From Mesocentrotus franciscanus (Eukaryota; Echinodermata; Echinoidea; Camarodonta; Strongylocentrotidae), in contig CP137668.1 of assembly GCA_037976565.1 (NCBI GenBank), forward strand, positions 8,058,496-8,122,495: a stretch of 64,000 nucleotides of DNA. The letters run 5' to 3'. A model generated the notes under the pieces. It was given only the letters and a program-made list of their open reading frames with translations, had not been told where the DNA came from and searched no databases. Shown here one piece after another: positions 14,001 through 21,073 of this stretch (the first letter of the stretch is position 1; each line of letters opens with the position of its first letter). Both the position numbers and the translations under genes were made by a program.

Positions 14001-17000
14001 TCCATAAGAAACAAAAATCAACTAAAGGTCAATTAACTCCACAATTGTAGGTTTCATGTTTTAAAAATGTACATGAATAAGATGAACAACAAGGTTTCAA
14101 ATGTTTATGAAAAACATAGATAAACATCAAACAACTGTATAAACATGCAGAACAGGATAAAAACAAAAAAAAGCAGCTTCCATCAATATCTCCACTCGAA
14201 TAGGAGTCAGGAAGTGACTTGCATGATAAGGTTATGATTTAATTCTACAAAACTAAGACATTGTATCATTAAAATGATAAGTACTCCTTCCAGCATATGT
14301 TTTCACCTAGATTCAAACTTTTTAACATTGCTAAAGGCAACTCGTTTAAATTTTGAAGCAAATTCGTGAAAGTTAGATTTATTGTTTACTTGTTTTAATA
14401 CTTACATGGTTATCTGTTGGATTGTCTGATGGCTGTTTGTGTAATTCATAAAGGAGGTCGTCTCGTGAACTCTCCAGCTCCATCAATCTGAGGAATACAC
14501 AAGATAAATCTATTTGACATATCAACAACATTATGTATATATTGATTTGACTTTCACTCTCTCTTTCTCTTTCTCCCCTCCCCCTCTCTCTCTCTCTCTC
14601 TCTCTCACCTCACTTTCATCCTCATTTTTGTCCTTTTTTCAATTCACTTCCATCTTTCCACTCTTCTGTCAAGAGGTGTTAATCTGTACAGTGTGTGTTT
14701 ATATGACTGTAACAGGTGATTGTTTGCAAAACATTTTTTTTGAGGGGGTGGTTGCCTACAACCATACTGTTTCTAAATCTACATTCGAATTTTCAAGAAT
14801 TATTACTACATTTAAAGTAGGTCTACGGGAAGGATAATTACCTGAGAAAAAAAATTTAAAAATGAATGTTTACAAAAAATTGGACACAGGACAAGAAAGT
14901 CATGGATTCTTGGATATCCTGATCAATTATGATAAGGGACATGTGGCATGCCACTGGCAATGGGTTGTGTATATGTGATGTCATACAGGGAAAACTCTCC
15001 CTGGACAACAATATCCATATTTTCATTGCAAACAAGACAAGCAAGAAATAGGAGAAGTGACAAGATGTCATGGTCTTACCCTTTATGGGCATGCAGCAGT
15101 TTTTCTTCTTGTATGTACATCTCCGTTCTCTTTACATTTTCTGGGACAGTGAAAATGTGCTTCAAATTCTCCACAGCAGCTGCAAGCTAATTGGAAAGGT
15201 AAAATCAATACTAAATGAATGACTCTCCTTTTGTTGATAATGTCTATATATATACTATATGTTTATAGTGAGGGCAATTCTTTCATATTTATGATTTGAA
15301 TATAGCTTCTTGAATTTCCGGGGACACACACATTCAACCATATACACAGTGTATTAATGCAAACAGGACTGACAGATGATTGTATACTCAATGCATATTG
15401 TTTTGCAAGACATACATTGTAAGGAAGAACCGGCTTCTTATTTATTTTGCAATTAATAAGCAAAATCTAATTTTAATCAGTCAACCAATTTCTATCAAAT
15501 TCTGTCAACTATTTCATTATTTTCATAAATTTTTAATGAACTTATTTTATAATAAGATTCTTTACAAACCACTACCACACTAAAATTCCTATTTCTTATT
15601 ATTGTCATTAATCTTCTTCTTTTTTTTTTGGGGGGAGATGGTGGATGGAAAAATTACTTTACCTGACTGTGTTGGCTTGCTACTTCCTTGACCTCTCCTA
15701 GTGTAGAGGTCAACTCAGCACACTCCTGTACCTCACATCAACTTCATGGACCCTGTGTAAATATAATCACAGAAGAAATAGAAATAAAACAATCTTACTT
15801 TAATCTCACAAGTCTACATAAAGTTTTGGCTGCATTTCGATAGTGTCAAGTATGTGCTACCATACACTCAATGTAATGGAGCTATAAAATAAACTTTCAC
15901 ATTGGTAACACATGAATATTTGTGTTTAAAAAAAAAAAAATTAGTCACACCAACAAGACCCACACTAGACTGACAACAGCCCAAACAAACAATTTAAATA
16001 TAATTCAATTACCCTGAGTGACCAAGGATTTGTCGGTTCAGAGTCGGTTTTGAAGTGTGACTCAGGTGAACAGGAGAAAGAGGATCAGGAGCGAGAGAGT
16101 GAGTGAGTGAAAAAGAGAGAGAAAGAGAGAGAGAGAGAGAAAGAACTACATTCAAAGACCTTCTAAGCTTACCATGTTCTGATCTCTTTGATGCCATTGA
16201 GGGCACTACCCAGCTGCGTCAGTCCTGTCCTAACCCCATCGAGCTGAGACTGCATTGCAGTTTTCAGACGTGCCTCTACAGACGCCTTCTTCCTGGCTTC
16301 CCTTCTTTTGAACTGCTCTACTCTCTCCAGTTGATCCGGCCTCTGTAACCAAGACAATATCAGACGTTACCACTTGATTAATTAGCCCAGGCAGTACTCT
16401 ACTTTATGTCAATTATGGGTGTCACTTGGTCCAAGAATAAGGATTGTCCGCACAAACGAGGATCGTCTTCGTAAACGCGGACAAACACGTCCGCAAAAAT
16501 AAGGATCGTCCGCATTTTCGCTGACGATTCTGATTTCCCATCCGTGTGTTGGCGATGCGAAAAACGGTTTCGCGATGATTTTCTTGATGCATTTTACATC
16601 GACTCTGTACAGAGACTTTCACGTTATGAGCGATAAATCCTCGGGAAGATGGACAACCTATAATGTAGACGGTGAACTGGGGATATTTTATTACGTGGGA
16701 ATCCGTTTTTCGCATCGCCAGCGCGTGGATCGGGAACCCGAAATACGCGGAGCGCCAAAGAAAAAAAACTTCCGCGAAAAATTATTATCCTTATTTTTTA
16801 GGACGCATTTTGTCCGCGTATACGAGGATATCCTCGTTTATGCGGACGATCCTCATTCTCGGACCAGCGCCCCTACTGCTTGGAGAGCAAAACTTGAGCA
16901 GTATGACAGAAGTAGCATGCATAGCATAGACCGAAAGCTTCAGTCTCTGATATCGACGGTTGTTCTGCTGAGATTGCATCTGGCTCCTCTGACCACCTCT

Positions 17001-18806
17001 ATACATAGACTAAAGTACGTCCTATGGGTACTGTATGGAAGGAATGGTTCGGTTCGGCCGGACCGAGCTGAATGAGATAGGCAACAAGTTTTTTTCACCC
17101 TTTACGTCTTCATATATCCACTTTGGCTGCAATTTTACACTGAATTGTTTCATGTCAATTTTCTTATCTTTTTTGGAGTATTTTTCCTAAAAACGAAGAC
17201 TTATAATAGGGTGTCAGAACGATTTTTCAATTTTCCCTTTTGGATCGTTTTTCACCATTATGGTTGGATAATTGAAAAATCATTCACTCAGAATAATACA
17301 TTTCAAATTTCAAGACTCACCGATGTTTCTATCAAAAGATACAGCCCCTTCAGCAAATAGAAATATTCATGCAATTTTTGTAAGGATCGACGAAAAAGAC
17401 GTACACGCAGAGTTATTTTGTTTTGCTAAATTTAGCAAAACAGCTGAACTGTGCAATATGCAAGCGCACGCGTACGCCTGCAAGCGTATGCGTGTTGCTT
17501 AATTGCATGCGCAACTCGACGCAATCGGCAATCCATTGTCTTCAATGGGCACCCACTTCCGGGTGCCCATGCACGTAGACCGCATAGGGATGCGTGTAAT
17601 CTCTATGGGAAGAATTTTAGCACACAACATCGATCTGGGATTCACGGCAAACTGCTGCACAATACGCCCGCACCCCATCAGTACCGTTGGTACAGCATGC
17701 AATTGAATTATGCAGCAGTTTGCCGTGAATCCTGTGAGAAAGTGTATATTATATAAGTCTTCGTTTTTAGGAAAAATACTCCAAAAAAGATAAGAAAATT
17801 GACACGAAAGGGGTAAGAAACATAACAACTTTTAAATCATGACCATTATTTGAACAATTGATGAAGATGTAGTTGATTTTTTAGTATGTTTTAGTAGGGT
17901 ATCTCCACGACGGAGTTACGGGTCAAAAAATGGATACGAAAGTACACTAAAGTCACTAGCACCAACATCTAGAGGTCTAGACCCTCTAGATCTAATTTAA
18001 ATGATGATTAATAATCAATATTAAAGATAAAGACCAGTTCTGGTCATGCGACTGCATTGTGAAAGACATTTGTGGAATCGATCAGAAAAGGTTGATCATC
18101 TAGCATATTGGTGTGTACTGCAAGGTTCTGGAATCATCAAAATGATAAGAAATTTGGCCCAGTCTTGGTAAAGTTACAAGCACTGTACACAGAAAGATGT
18201 ATATGGGACTACGCGACCACGTGCGATATCTATTTGGTCCCAATAGATATAATAATTTACCAAATATATCAATTAGTAGGCGGTTTCCCGGCAAAATTTG
18301 TATCATCACGTATTAGTCAAAACATATTCTTTCACATGATTGGTAATTGAGAGCTTCCATTTCATTTTTTGAGAGAGGGGCGTTTCCAAAACTGGTCTTT
18401 AGACTTTACTCTTTTAACTTTACCTTTATTAATGATAATACTAAATTACTCATAGATCTACTAGACCTAATTATATTTCGCTAGGAGTTGACATGTATTC
18501 AAAATTTAGTCTGTCACAGAACTAAGTTTTTTCCCATTTCTACAATTGACCTACACTGGCTGCATGCAGCTGCAGCAGCACAACATTCAAATTCAATTAC
18601 AACTACAAGCGAGCACTTCCTGTAATCTGTATTAATTATGGCTGTAGAGTGTAGGCCTATGTAGATCTACGTACAGTCAGCTCAGTGCAGTGTAATGTAA
18701 AATTTCGGCTTCGACAGTACGAATTTACCTTCAACATGTTTTCAACACGTTTTGAAGCCGATTCTATGGCATCAATTTCTGCCTTTCCAAAGTCCTCACC
18801 CAGCAT
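1..18806 (-). CDS. EXOC3: Exocyst complex component 3 (Sec6), spliced gene, 3' end off window
   Basis: The product is the Sec6 subunit of the exocyst, the eight-subunit tether that docks secretory vesicles at the plasma membrane; Sec6 belongs to the CATCHR helical-rod family. Nineteen coding exons, joined by hand, are complement of 1-28, 2066-2157, 2832-2885, 3252-3322, 3651-3744, 4848-4940, 5646-5712, 6398-6493, 7809-7882, 9546-9629, 10077-10182, 10743-10856, 12259-12368, 13929-13967, 14406-14487, 15080-15186, 15663-15752, 16173-16342 and 18729-18806. All introns are GT-AG and phases agree, except for one missing base inside exon 3. The ~550 residues align along their length with vertebrate EXOC3 (about 745-755 residues), with landmarks [40 protein letters not shown] and [10 protein letters not shown]. 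The C-terminal ~200 residues lie left of the window. The start at 18806 sits where the family begins and has A at -3; an in-frame ATG at 18887 would add 27 residues with no family support. Confidence 0.97.
621..1803. mobile_element. Second-level inverted-repeat element inside family A
   Basis: Begins CAGCCTTTTCACACACAGCT and ends GTGTGAAAAGGCTG; the inverted ends match over about 25 bp. It interrupts family A copy 1 between two segments that are contiguous in the other copies. Flanking bases ATA and ACA suggest a 3-bp target duplication with one change. It is non-coding and is itself interrupted at 1001-1775. The superfamily is not recognised. Confidence 0.78.
1001..1775. mobile_element. Third-level element with long terminal inverted repeats (TTAA)
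   Basis: TTAA borders both ends. The left arm begins AGGGCAAGTCCACTTC and the right arm ends GTGGACTTGGGCTT. The arms are ~130 bp long; the shared inner block (TTTGAGCAAAATCGGATAAC on the left) recurs inverted at ~1670-1700. A degraded end of the same family may lie near 62990-63015 (GTGGACTTCCCCTTTAAG). No protein is encoded. Confidence 0.8.
2066..2157 (-). CDS. EXOC3: EXOC3 exon 18
   Basis: Acceptor TTACAG, donor GTAGGA; 92 nt. It encodes [20 protein letters not shown] then [10 protein letters not shown] plus two bases of a split codon. The frame reads a TAG across the splice site, which could be mistaken for the gene's stop. The exon at the window edge continues the protein, so it is not the end. 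Confidence 0.93.
2433..2628 (+). repeat. TTAA-flanked miniature element, family D copy 1
   Basis: 196 bp in intron 17 side of exon 18 (EXOC3). Starts TTAAAGCCCATCTGCACTAG and ends GTGCAGTGGGGCTTTAA, giving inverted ends. Further copies are at 12426-12625 and 34177-34353. Confidence 0.75.
2832..2885 (-). CDS. EXOC3: EXOC3 exon 17
   Basis: Acceptor CTACAG, donor GTATGT; 54 nt in phase 0. It encodes [18 protein letters not shown], corresponding to IAIINNCQTFKESIVSLK. Confidence 0.94.
3252..3322 (-). CDS. EXOC3: EXOC3 exon 16
   Basis: Acceptor ATACAG, donor GTAAGT; 71 nt. It completes an Asp codon and encodes [23 protein letters not shown]. The QYM before the splice site matches the vertebrate VQYM-IAIINN position. 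Confidence 0.93.
3411..3630. repeat. Pyrimidine tract with (TCC)n and (CT)n
   Basis: Within EXOC3 intron 15. The core is an (TCC)n run at about 3500-3536, surrounded by TTC and CT repeats. Purine-rich open frames on the minus strand here are repeat artefacts. Confidence 0.85.
3651..3744 (-). CDS. EXOC3: EXOC3 exon 15
   Basis: Acceptor CCTTAG, donor GTTAGT; 94 nt. It encodes [31 protein letters not shown], matching LQVAAQISEDLKTKVLVLCL in vertebrates. Confidence 0.96.
3753..3794 (+). repeat. Four copies of a 10-bp repeat (AGGAAGAGAA)
   Basis: A short perfect decamer tandem directly upstream of the exon 15 acceptor on the gene strand. It probably supplies that acceptor's pyrimidine tract on the minus strand. 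Confidence 0.85.
3964..4499 (+). mobile_element. TTAA-flanked inverted-repeat element, family A copy 2
   Basis: This is the clearest intact copy. Left end: TTAA then AGATACTATGTCCCTTTTGC. Right end: GCAAATGGGACATAGTACCT then TTAA. It spans ~536 bp in EXOC3 intron 14 and is non-coding; open frames at 4212-4425 belong to this repeat. Confidence 0.85.
4848..4940 (-). CDS. EXOC3: EXOC3 exon 14
   Basis: Acceptor TTGTAG, donor GTAAGT; 93 nt in phase 0. It encodes [20 protein letters not shown] then [11 protein letters not shown], matching vertebrate EPEADQDGYYQTTLPAIVFQ. Confidence 0.96.
5126..5445 (+). repeat. Long imperfect (GAT)n/(GGT)n microsatellite
   Basis: About 320 bp of GAT, GGT and related triplets in EXOC3 intron 13. 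Poly-Asp, poly-Met or poly-His frames across it are artefacts. Confidence 0.9.
5646..5712 (-). CDS. EXOC3: EXOC3 exon 13
   Basis: Acceptor ATCCAG, donor GTATGA; 67 nt. It encodes [22 protein letters not shown], which aligns with vertebrate YMSTLTSNIIAWLRKALETDKK. Confidence 0.95.
6398..6493 (-). CDS. EXOC3: EXOC3 exon 12
   Basis: Acceptor TGTACAG, donor GTGAGT; 96 nt. It encodes [20 protein letters not shown] then [11 protein letters not shown]. This is a less conserved surface segment, but length and phase agree with the family. Confidence 0.92.
6549..6695. repeat. Miniature inverted-repeat element (GGGCGTTTCACAAA)
   Basis: Left end GGGGGCGTTTCACAAA, right end TTTGTGAAACGGGTCCC; ~147 bp in intron 11, non-coding. 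The ends resemble those of the element at 13497-13807, so the two may be related. Confidence 0.65.
7034..7414. repeat. Miniature inverted-repeat element (AGAGATGCCAACC)
   Basis: Left AGAGATGCCAACC and right GGTTGGCATCTCT are exact inverted copies about 370 bp apart, with TTTAA outside both ends. It lies in intron 11 and contains no gene. Confidence 0.75.
7809..7882 (-). CDS. EXOC3: EXOC3 exon 11
   Basis: Acceptor TTCAG, donor GTAAGT; 74 nt. It encodes [24 protein letters not shown] plus two bases. It aligns with the vertebrate LxxNEIVSLLTWVLN segment. Confidence 0.95.
8010..8128. repeat. Palindromic element
   Basis: Two ~45-bp arms face each other around position 8072: GTTGATCCTTTCG...CGTCACTTAC on the left, GTAAGTGAAGTC...AAAGGATCAAC on the right. 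A fold-back element in intron 10. Confidence 0.7.
8341..8519. repeat. Long near-perfect hairpin element
   Basis: Arms of about 80 bp: ACAAATAGTGAATGGTC at the left, GACCATTCACTATTTGT at the right. Inner arms around GAGACGCTC/GAGCGTCTC are separated by a short loop near 8435. Intron 10. Confidence 0.8.
8740..8858. repeat. Miniature inverted-repeat element (AGTGCCACC)
   Basis: AGTGCCACCGGTGGTTG at the left faces CTTGGTGGCACT at the right, around an A-rich centre. Intron 10, non-coding. Confidence 0.55.
9063..9176. repeat. Hairpin element related to 8341-8519
   Basis: Begins ATATAAAACAAATAATGAAT and ends ATTCATTATTTGTATAC, with inner arms around TTCAATAGTG/CACTATTGAA. It shares outer-arm sequence with the larger hairpin 700 bp away, so the two look like diverged members of one family. 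Confidence 0.65.
9217..9415. repeat. Miniature inverted-repeat element
   Basis: The left arm (CCTATTCATAACTTTTCTGC then CACAGATGAC) and the inverted right arm (GTCGTCTGTGGCAGGAGAG then TTATGAATAAGG) match over ~35 bp. It sits just downstream of the exon 10 donor on the gene strand. Confidence 0.7.
9546..9629 (-). CDS. EXOC3: EXOC3 exon 10
   Basis: Acceptor TTGTAG, donor GTAAGT; 84 nt in phase 0. It encodes [36 protein letters not shown] corresponds to FPPHYEIF of vertebrates. Confidence 0.95.
9648..9733 (+). repeat. Short direct duplication
   Basis: AATCATTATCACATTAGTTT followed by ACTGGG occurs twice, about 54 bp apart, beside the exon 10 acceptor. A recent small tandem duplication. Confidence 0.75.
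10077..10182 (-). CDS. EXOC3: EXOC3 exon 9
   Basis: Acceptor CTCAG, donor GTAAGT; 106 nt. It encodes [20 protein letters not shown] then [15 protein letters not shown], matching vertebrate RIEGTQ...[18 protein letters not shown]. Confidence 0.97.
10743..10856 (-). CDS. EXOC3: EXOC3 exon 8
   Basis: Acceptor TATCAG, donor GTAAGT; 114 nt. It encodes [20 protein letters not shown] then [17 protein letters not shown]. The PGRPKNW motif is diagnostic of Sec6. Confidence 0.97.
10857..12258 (-). other. EXOC3 intron 7, no recognised content
   Basis: AT-rich intronic sequence. I see no repeat pair, RNA gene or coding similarity. The open frames at 11209-11415 and 11818-12027 have no recognisable features. 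Confidence 0.6.
12259..12368 (-). CDS. EXOC3: EXOC3 exon 7
   Basis: Acceptor CCCTAG, donor GTGAGC; 110 nt. It encodes [20 protein letters not shown] then [16 protein letters not shown], ending in two bases of an Arg codon. RIIEREE is invariant in vertebrate EXOC3. Confidence 0.96.
12426..12625 (+). repeat. TTAA-flanked miniature element, family D copy 2
   Basis: A diverged copy of 2433-2628 with TTAA at both ends. It retains CATGGGGGGACCAAC and the GTAGCTACAAGTAGTGCAGT end. EXOC3 intron 6. Confidence 0.75.
12693..13115 (+). repeat. Tandem pair of ~210-bp inverted-repeat units
   Basis: Unit 1 is 12693-12905 and unit 2 is 12909-13115. Each starts near GTTCAGA..ATGCCACGGTAA and ends with GCCGTGGTTTACTG...GTCTGAA, so each has its own inverted ends. 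Both contain ACGGCAACCGCGCGCATC and a TTACGTCA (CRE-like) site. Units differ by scattered substitutions and A-run lengths. Frames through them are repeat artefacts. Confidence 0.8.
13143..13307. repeat. Miniature inverted-repeat element (TAGGGACTTTTAGATTT)
   Basis: TAGGGACTTTTAGATTT at the left is exactly inverted as AAATCTAAAAGTCCCTA at the right; 165 bp. The interior holds two copies of a TCCTTTTAAGG motif. Confidence 0.8.
13497..13807. repeat. Miniature inverted-repeat element (GTGTTTCACAAAGATCC)
   Basis: GTGTTTCACAAAGATCCTAAG at the left faces CTTAGGATCTTTGTGAAACA at the right, and the inner arms (CTAAGTTGGACTTAA) also pair. CATG flanks both ends, a possible target duplication. Intron 6. 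Confidence 0.8.
13929..13967 (-). CDS. EXOC3: EXOC3 exon 6 (micro-exon, 39 nt)
   Basis: Acceptor TTACAG, donor GTAAGT. The 13 residues [13 protein letters not shown] bridge exon 5 and exon 7 in phase 0 and correspond to the HGYFGSTQGLS segment of vertebrates. It is short but fixed by both neighbours. Confidence 0.9.
14406..14487 (-). CDS. EXOC3: EXOC3 exon 5
   Basis: Acceptor CCTCAG, donor GTAAGT; 82 nt. After completing the split Gly codon it encodes [38 protein letters not shown] corresponds to vertebrate LMDLECSRDGL. Confidence 0.94.
15080..15186 (-). CDS. EXOC3: EXOC3 exon 4
   Basis: Acceptor AATTAG, donor GTAAGA; 107 nt starting in phase 0. It encodes [20 protein letters not shown] followed by [15 protein letters not shown] plus two bases of a Gly codon. 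The match to vertebrate [16 protein letters not shown] is direct. Confidence 0.95.
15663..15752 (-). CDS. EXOC3: EXOC3 exon 3, with apparent 1-bp deletion
   Basis: The acceptor ACACAG and donor GTAAAG are intact. The first part reads (W)VHEVDVRY and the last part reads [21 protein letters not shown], but the two lie in different frames. Adding one base between 15727 and 15728 would give an uninterrupted segment of exactly the family length, so the 90-nt exon is one base short. An acceptor further inside the exon would restore frame only by losing ~9 conserved residues. A base-level assembly error is the simplest explanation. Confidence 0.88.
16173..16342 (-). CDS. EXOC3: EXOC3 exon 2
   Basis: The acceptor TTACAG precedes AGGCCGG and the donor is GTAAGC. 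The 170 nt encode the most conserved N-terminal block: [20 protein letters not shown], then [20 protein letters not shown], then [16 protein letters not shown]. It is nearly identical to vertebrate EXOC3 and is predicted helical/coiled coil. It ends with two bases of a split Trp codon. Confidence 0.97.
16417..16873. mobile_element. GC-rich inverted-repeat element in EXOC3 intron 1
   Basis: The left end (GGTCCAAGAATAAGGATTGT then CCGCA) faces the right end (GCGGACGATCCTCATTCTCG then GACC). Inner inverted blocks pair around GGCGATGCGAAAAACGG and CCGTTTTTCGCATCGCC. About 457 bp; overlapping frames on both strands are a consequence of the palindromic composition. Confidence 0.8.
17145..17815. mobile_element. 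Element with ~60-bp terminal inverted repeats in EXOC3 intron 1
   Basis: The left arm 17148-17208 (ATGTCAATTTTCTTATC then TTTTTTGGAGTATTTTTCC) is repeated inverted at 17752-17808. A second internal inverted repeat lies at 17639-17659 and 17711-17732 (GATTCACGGCAAACTGCTGC). It is GC-richer than its surroundings inside and contains CGGGTGCCCATG and ACGCGTACG motifs. No coding region. Confidence 0.8.
18025..18410. repeat. Possible inverted-repeat element
   Basis: AAAGACCAGTT near 18032 is inverted as AACTGGTCTTT near 18395. The match is short, so this is a weak call. Confidence 0.3.
18729..18806 (-). CDS. EXOC3: EXOC3 exon 1 (start codon)
   Basis: Encodes 26 residues beginning [20 protein letters not shown] and ending VENMLK, followed by donor GTAAAT. 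It corresponds to the N-terminal helix of Sec6, which takes part in coiled-coil pairing within the exocyst. The next exon continues in phase 0 with [10 protein letters not shown], which is the family order (ML-RPDQL). The 5' UTR extends upstream by an unknown length. Confidence 0.93.
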
Positions 18807-19660
18807 CGTGAATGTGGATAGCAGTTTATCAAGAAAACAGTAGAATAATGTCGAAGTTTTCGCAGTTTTTACCATACGAATGAACAAAAAATACTACACC
18901 CATAGATCGACTATGGTATCGTTAAGAAGACAAGAAAAATGAAAAGCATTACATCGGGCACAATCATAGACCACATAGCGAGTGGTCGTGGATCCACTGC
19001 GGTTGATTCTCATGTTGTTGTTTTTAGACTATACATCCAATTTAGTCTAGTTATCTTTGTGCAAAATTTGGGCATTCATTAAAAAAAAAGGAATTAACAA
19101 AAAGGGGAAAAAAATAAAAGTAATATGCAACGACACTTTCACGCCATTTTCTTTTTTAGTTCCGGGGAGAATTCCGGGTTTGTAAAGTGGAGGCGGGGGA
19201 GGGGCAAAATAAAAAATATTTATATATAAAAATGGAACAAAGGGGAACATTTTTATTTATTTATTTACTAGGTGCAAACCGAAATTTCTTTACAAATTTT
19301 TTAAAAAAAGGACATTTTATTGTGTAGGCTACTGAAAGAACAATTCAGCCTTTAATTCTTGACCAACAAGTTCCACAGATTTCATATCAAAGAATTGGAA
19401 TGGTGAAAGTTTGAAAGTTTCAACGAAAAAAACCTCTAGTTTTTTAAAATTGTTTAACTGTAGTAAAGGAACCTTTTCCTCAGGCTAAAAATGAAACTAC
19501 AAAGTTTGAAAACTTTGGCAACACCACCGTATACTTCTACAGATAGAAGTATTGTGCTGCCCCTGGACAATTTTTACTGCAGTTCTTCTTTCTTTCTTCC
19601 TTTCTCAGAATATTAAAAACATGAAATAACTCATTAGAAGCTTTTTATATTCTCAAATCC
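18807..19660 (-). other. 5' flank and presumed 5' UTR/promoter of EXOC3
   Basis: No TATA box at a convincing spacing and no transcription start that I can fix. The sequence is AT-rich with a short GC patch at 19145-19205. A core promoter probably lies here, but only by position. Confidence 0.4.
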
Positions 19661-19680
19661 ATGAAGTGTCAATGTATTTT

Positions 19681-19689
19681 AATGATGAA

Positions 19690-19749
<60 letters not shown>

Positions 19750-19777
19750 AATAATAATAATAATAATAATAGTAATG

Positions 19778-19820
<43 letters not shown>

Positions 19821-19885
19821 TAATAATAATATTAATAATGAAAATGATAATAACAATTACAATAATAATAATAATAACAATTGGA
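19681..19885 (+). repeat. (GAT)n - (AAT)n - (GATAAT)n compound microsatellite
   Basis: About 66 bp of pure GAT, then AAT, GATAAT and AAT again. Poly-Asp/Asn and poly-Met/Ile frames are artefacts. Confidence 0.95.
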
Positions 19886-21060
19886 AAAAAGGGAAAGGAA
19901 AGCGAAAGAGAAAGAAAGAGATTTTATGGGATAATGCAAAAGTGAATTATTGTAATATTATTTAAAGTCCCACTGCCGCCCACAGCTAAGTGTTTTATTG
20001 TCAATTCTGCTTTATTTTTGTACAATTTCAAAAAATATTTATTTTTATATCACCGAAATAATGCGTGAAATATTATCAGTAAGCCTATTTTGAAATACAA
20101 GCGATCTTTGCTACAACTGGCAATATTTCTAACTTCTCTTTTGTAAAACGCGATTCATATTCCCTATTAAATATTGTCGGTATAGCGCCATCTTCCGTCT
20201 TCTTCGTTTAGCCAACAGAGACGAGAAGGGTGTGAGGCCGGTCTTCAAATATCAACTTTTCAGTTGTGAGCGAGCGAAGCAACCGGGCAAAACTAATTTA
20301 TGATACTTCTGACCAGGGACTGATCCAGGTTTTTTTGTTTAAAAGAAGGAAGAAAAAAAGGGGGAGGCACATTCCGAAAAAGGGGTAGGCCTATTCTTTG
20401 TTTCCAGTTCGTGTGTTAGAATTGGGAGCATGGGTCGGTTTTGCCCCTAAAACAACTACTGCTAGTGACATTGTAATTTCGTCATGATAATAACCAACAA
20501 AAAGAATATCTTGCTCTTCGAATGTAGTGATTATTGTGCAGGGTCTGAAGCCCCCCATCCCGCCTCTTACTCCTGTGAAAATGAATATAAGAACTAAATT
20601 GGTAGGCCTATTTACGTTGATAACTGATTTGAAGAGGAGACAAACTCATATTTGAAAAGGGGGAAATGAATTGCATAATTCTATTTATATTTGTCCGAGT
20701 GTAGAATAGCTGCTAACTTTACCCAAATCAATTGAACATCCCAATGTCGAATGCACATACTGCTCAATAGGATAGGCTTAGTTATAGTCCTATATACTCT
20801 TTAGACATTTGTTTGCGCATCTAACACTATCATTGGTACAACCATATGCAACATAATGTGCATGGCATAACATTCTACACTGGCAAATTATAAGCCCCTA
20901 TCGTTCTTAAGCAAATTTAGCTGCCTGTAAGAACTCCTAAAATGATCTATACATCGAGCTACAATTAGTGTAGGGGAGGGGATTAATGAGCGGTATTAGG
21001 TTAACTTCCGGCTGCATGTTGTATAATTATTTCTTTTATATGAATATGATATTATTTTCA
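19886..21060. other. Intergenic sequence, no recognised gene
   Basis: Unique-looking AT-rich DNA between the microsatellite and the LINE. I see no exon-like segment. Its right end may include the 5' UTR of the LINE. Confidence 0.5.
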
Positions 21061-21073
21061 CTTTTGTGTGAAA

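Noticed and set aside
16422..17075. Overlapping open frames of up to 166 codons on both strands
   Set aside because: They lie within an inverted-repeat element, have no family similarity, and disagree with EXOC3 splicing through the region.
18732..18887. Upstream in-frame ATG at 18887 as the EXOC3 start
   Set aside because: It would add 27 residues absent from the family; the ATG at 18806 matches the family start and has a better context (A at -3).
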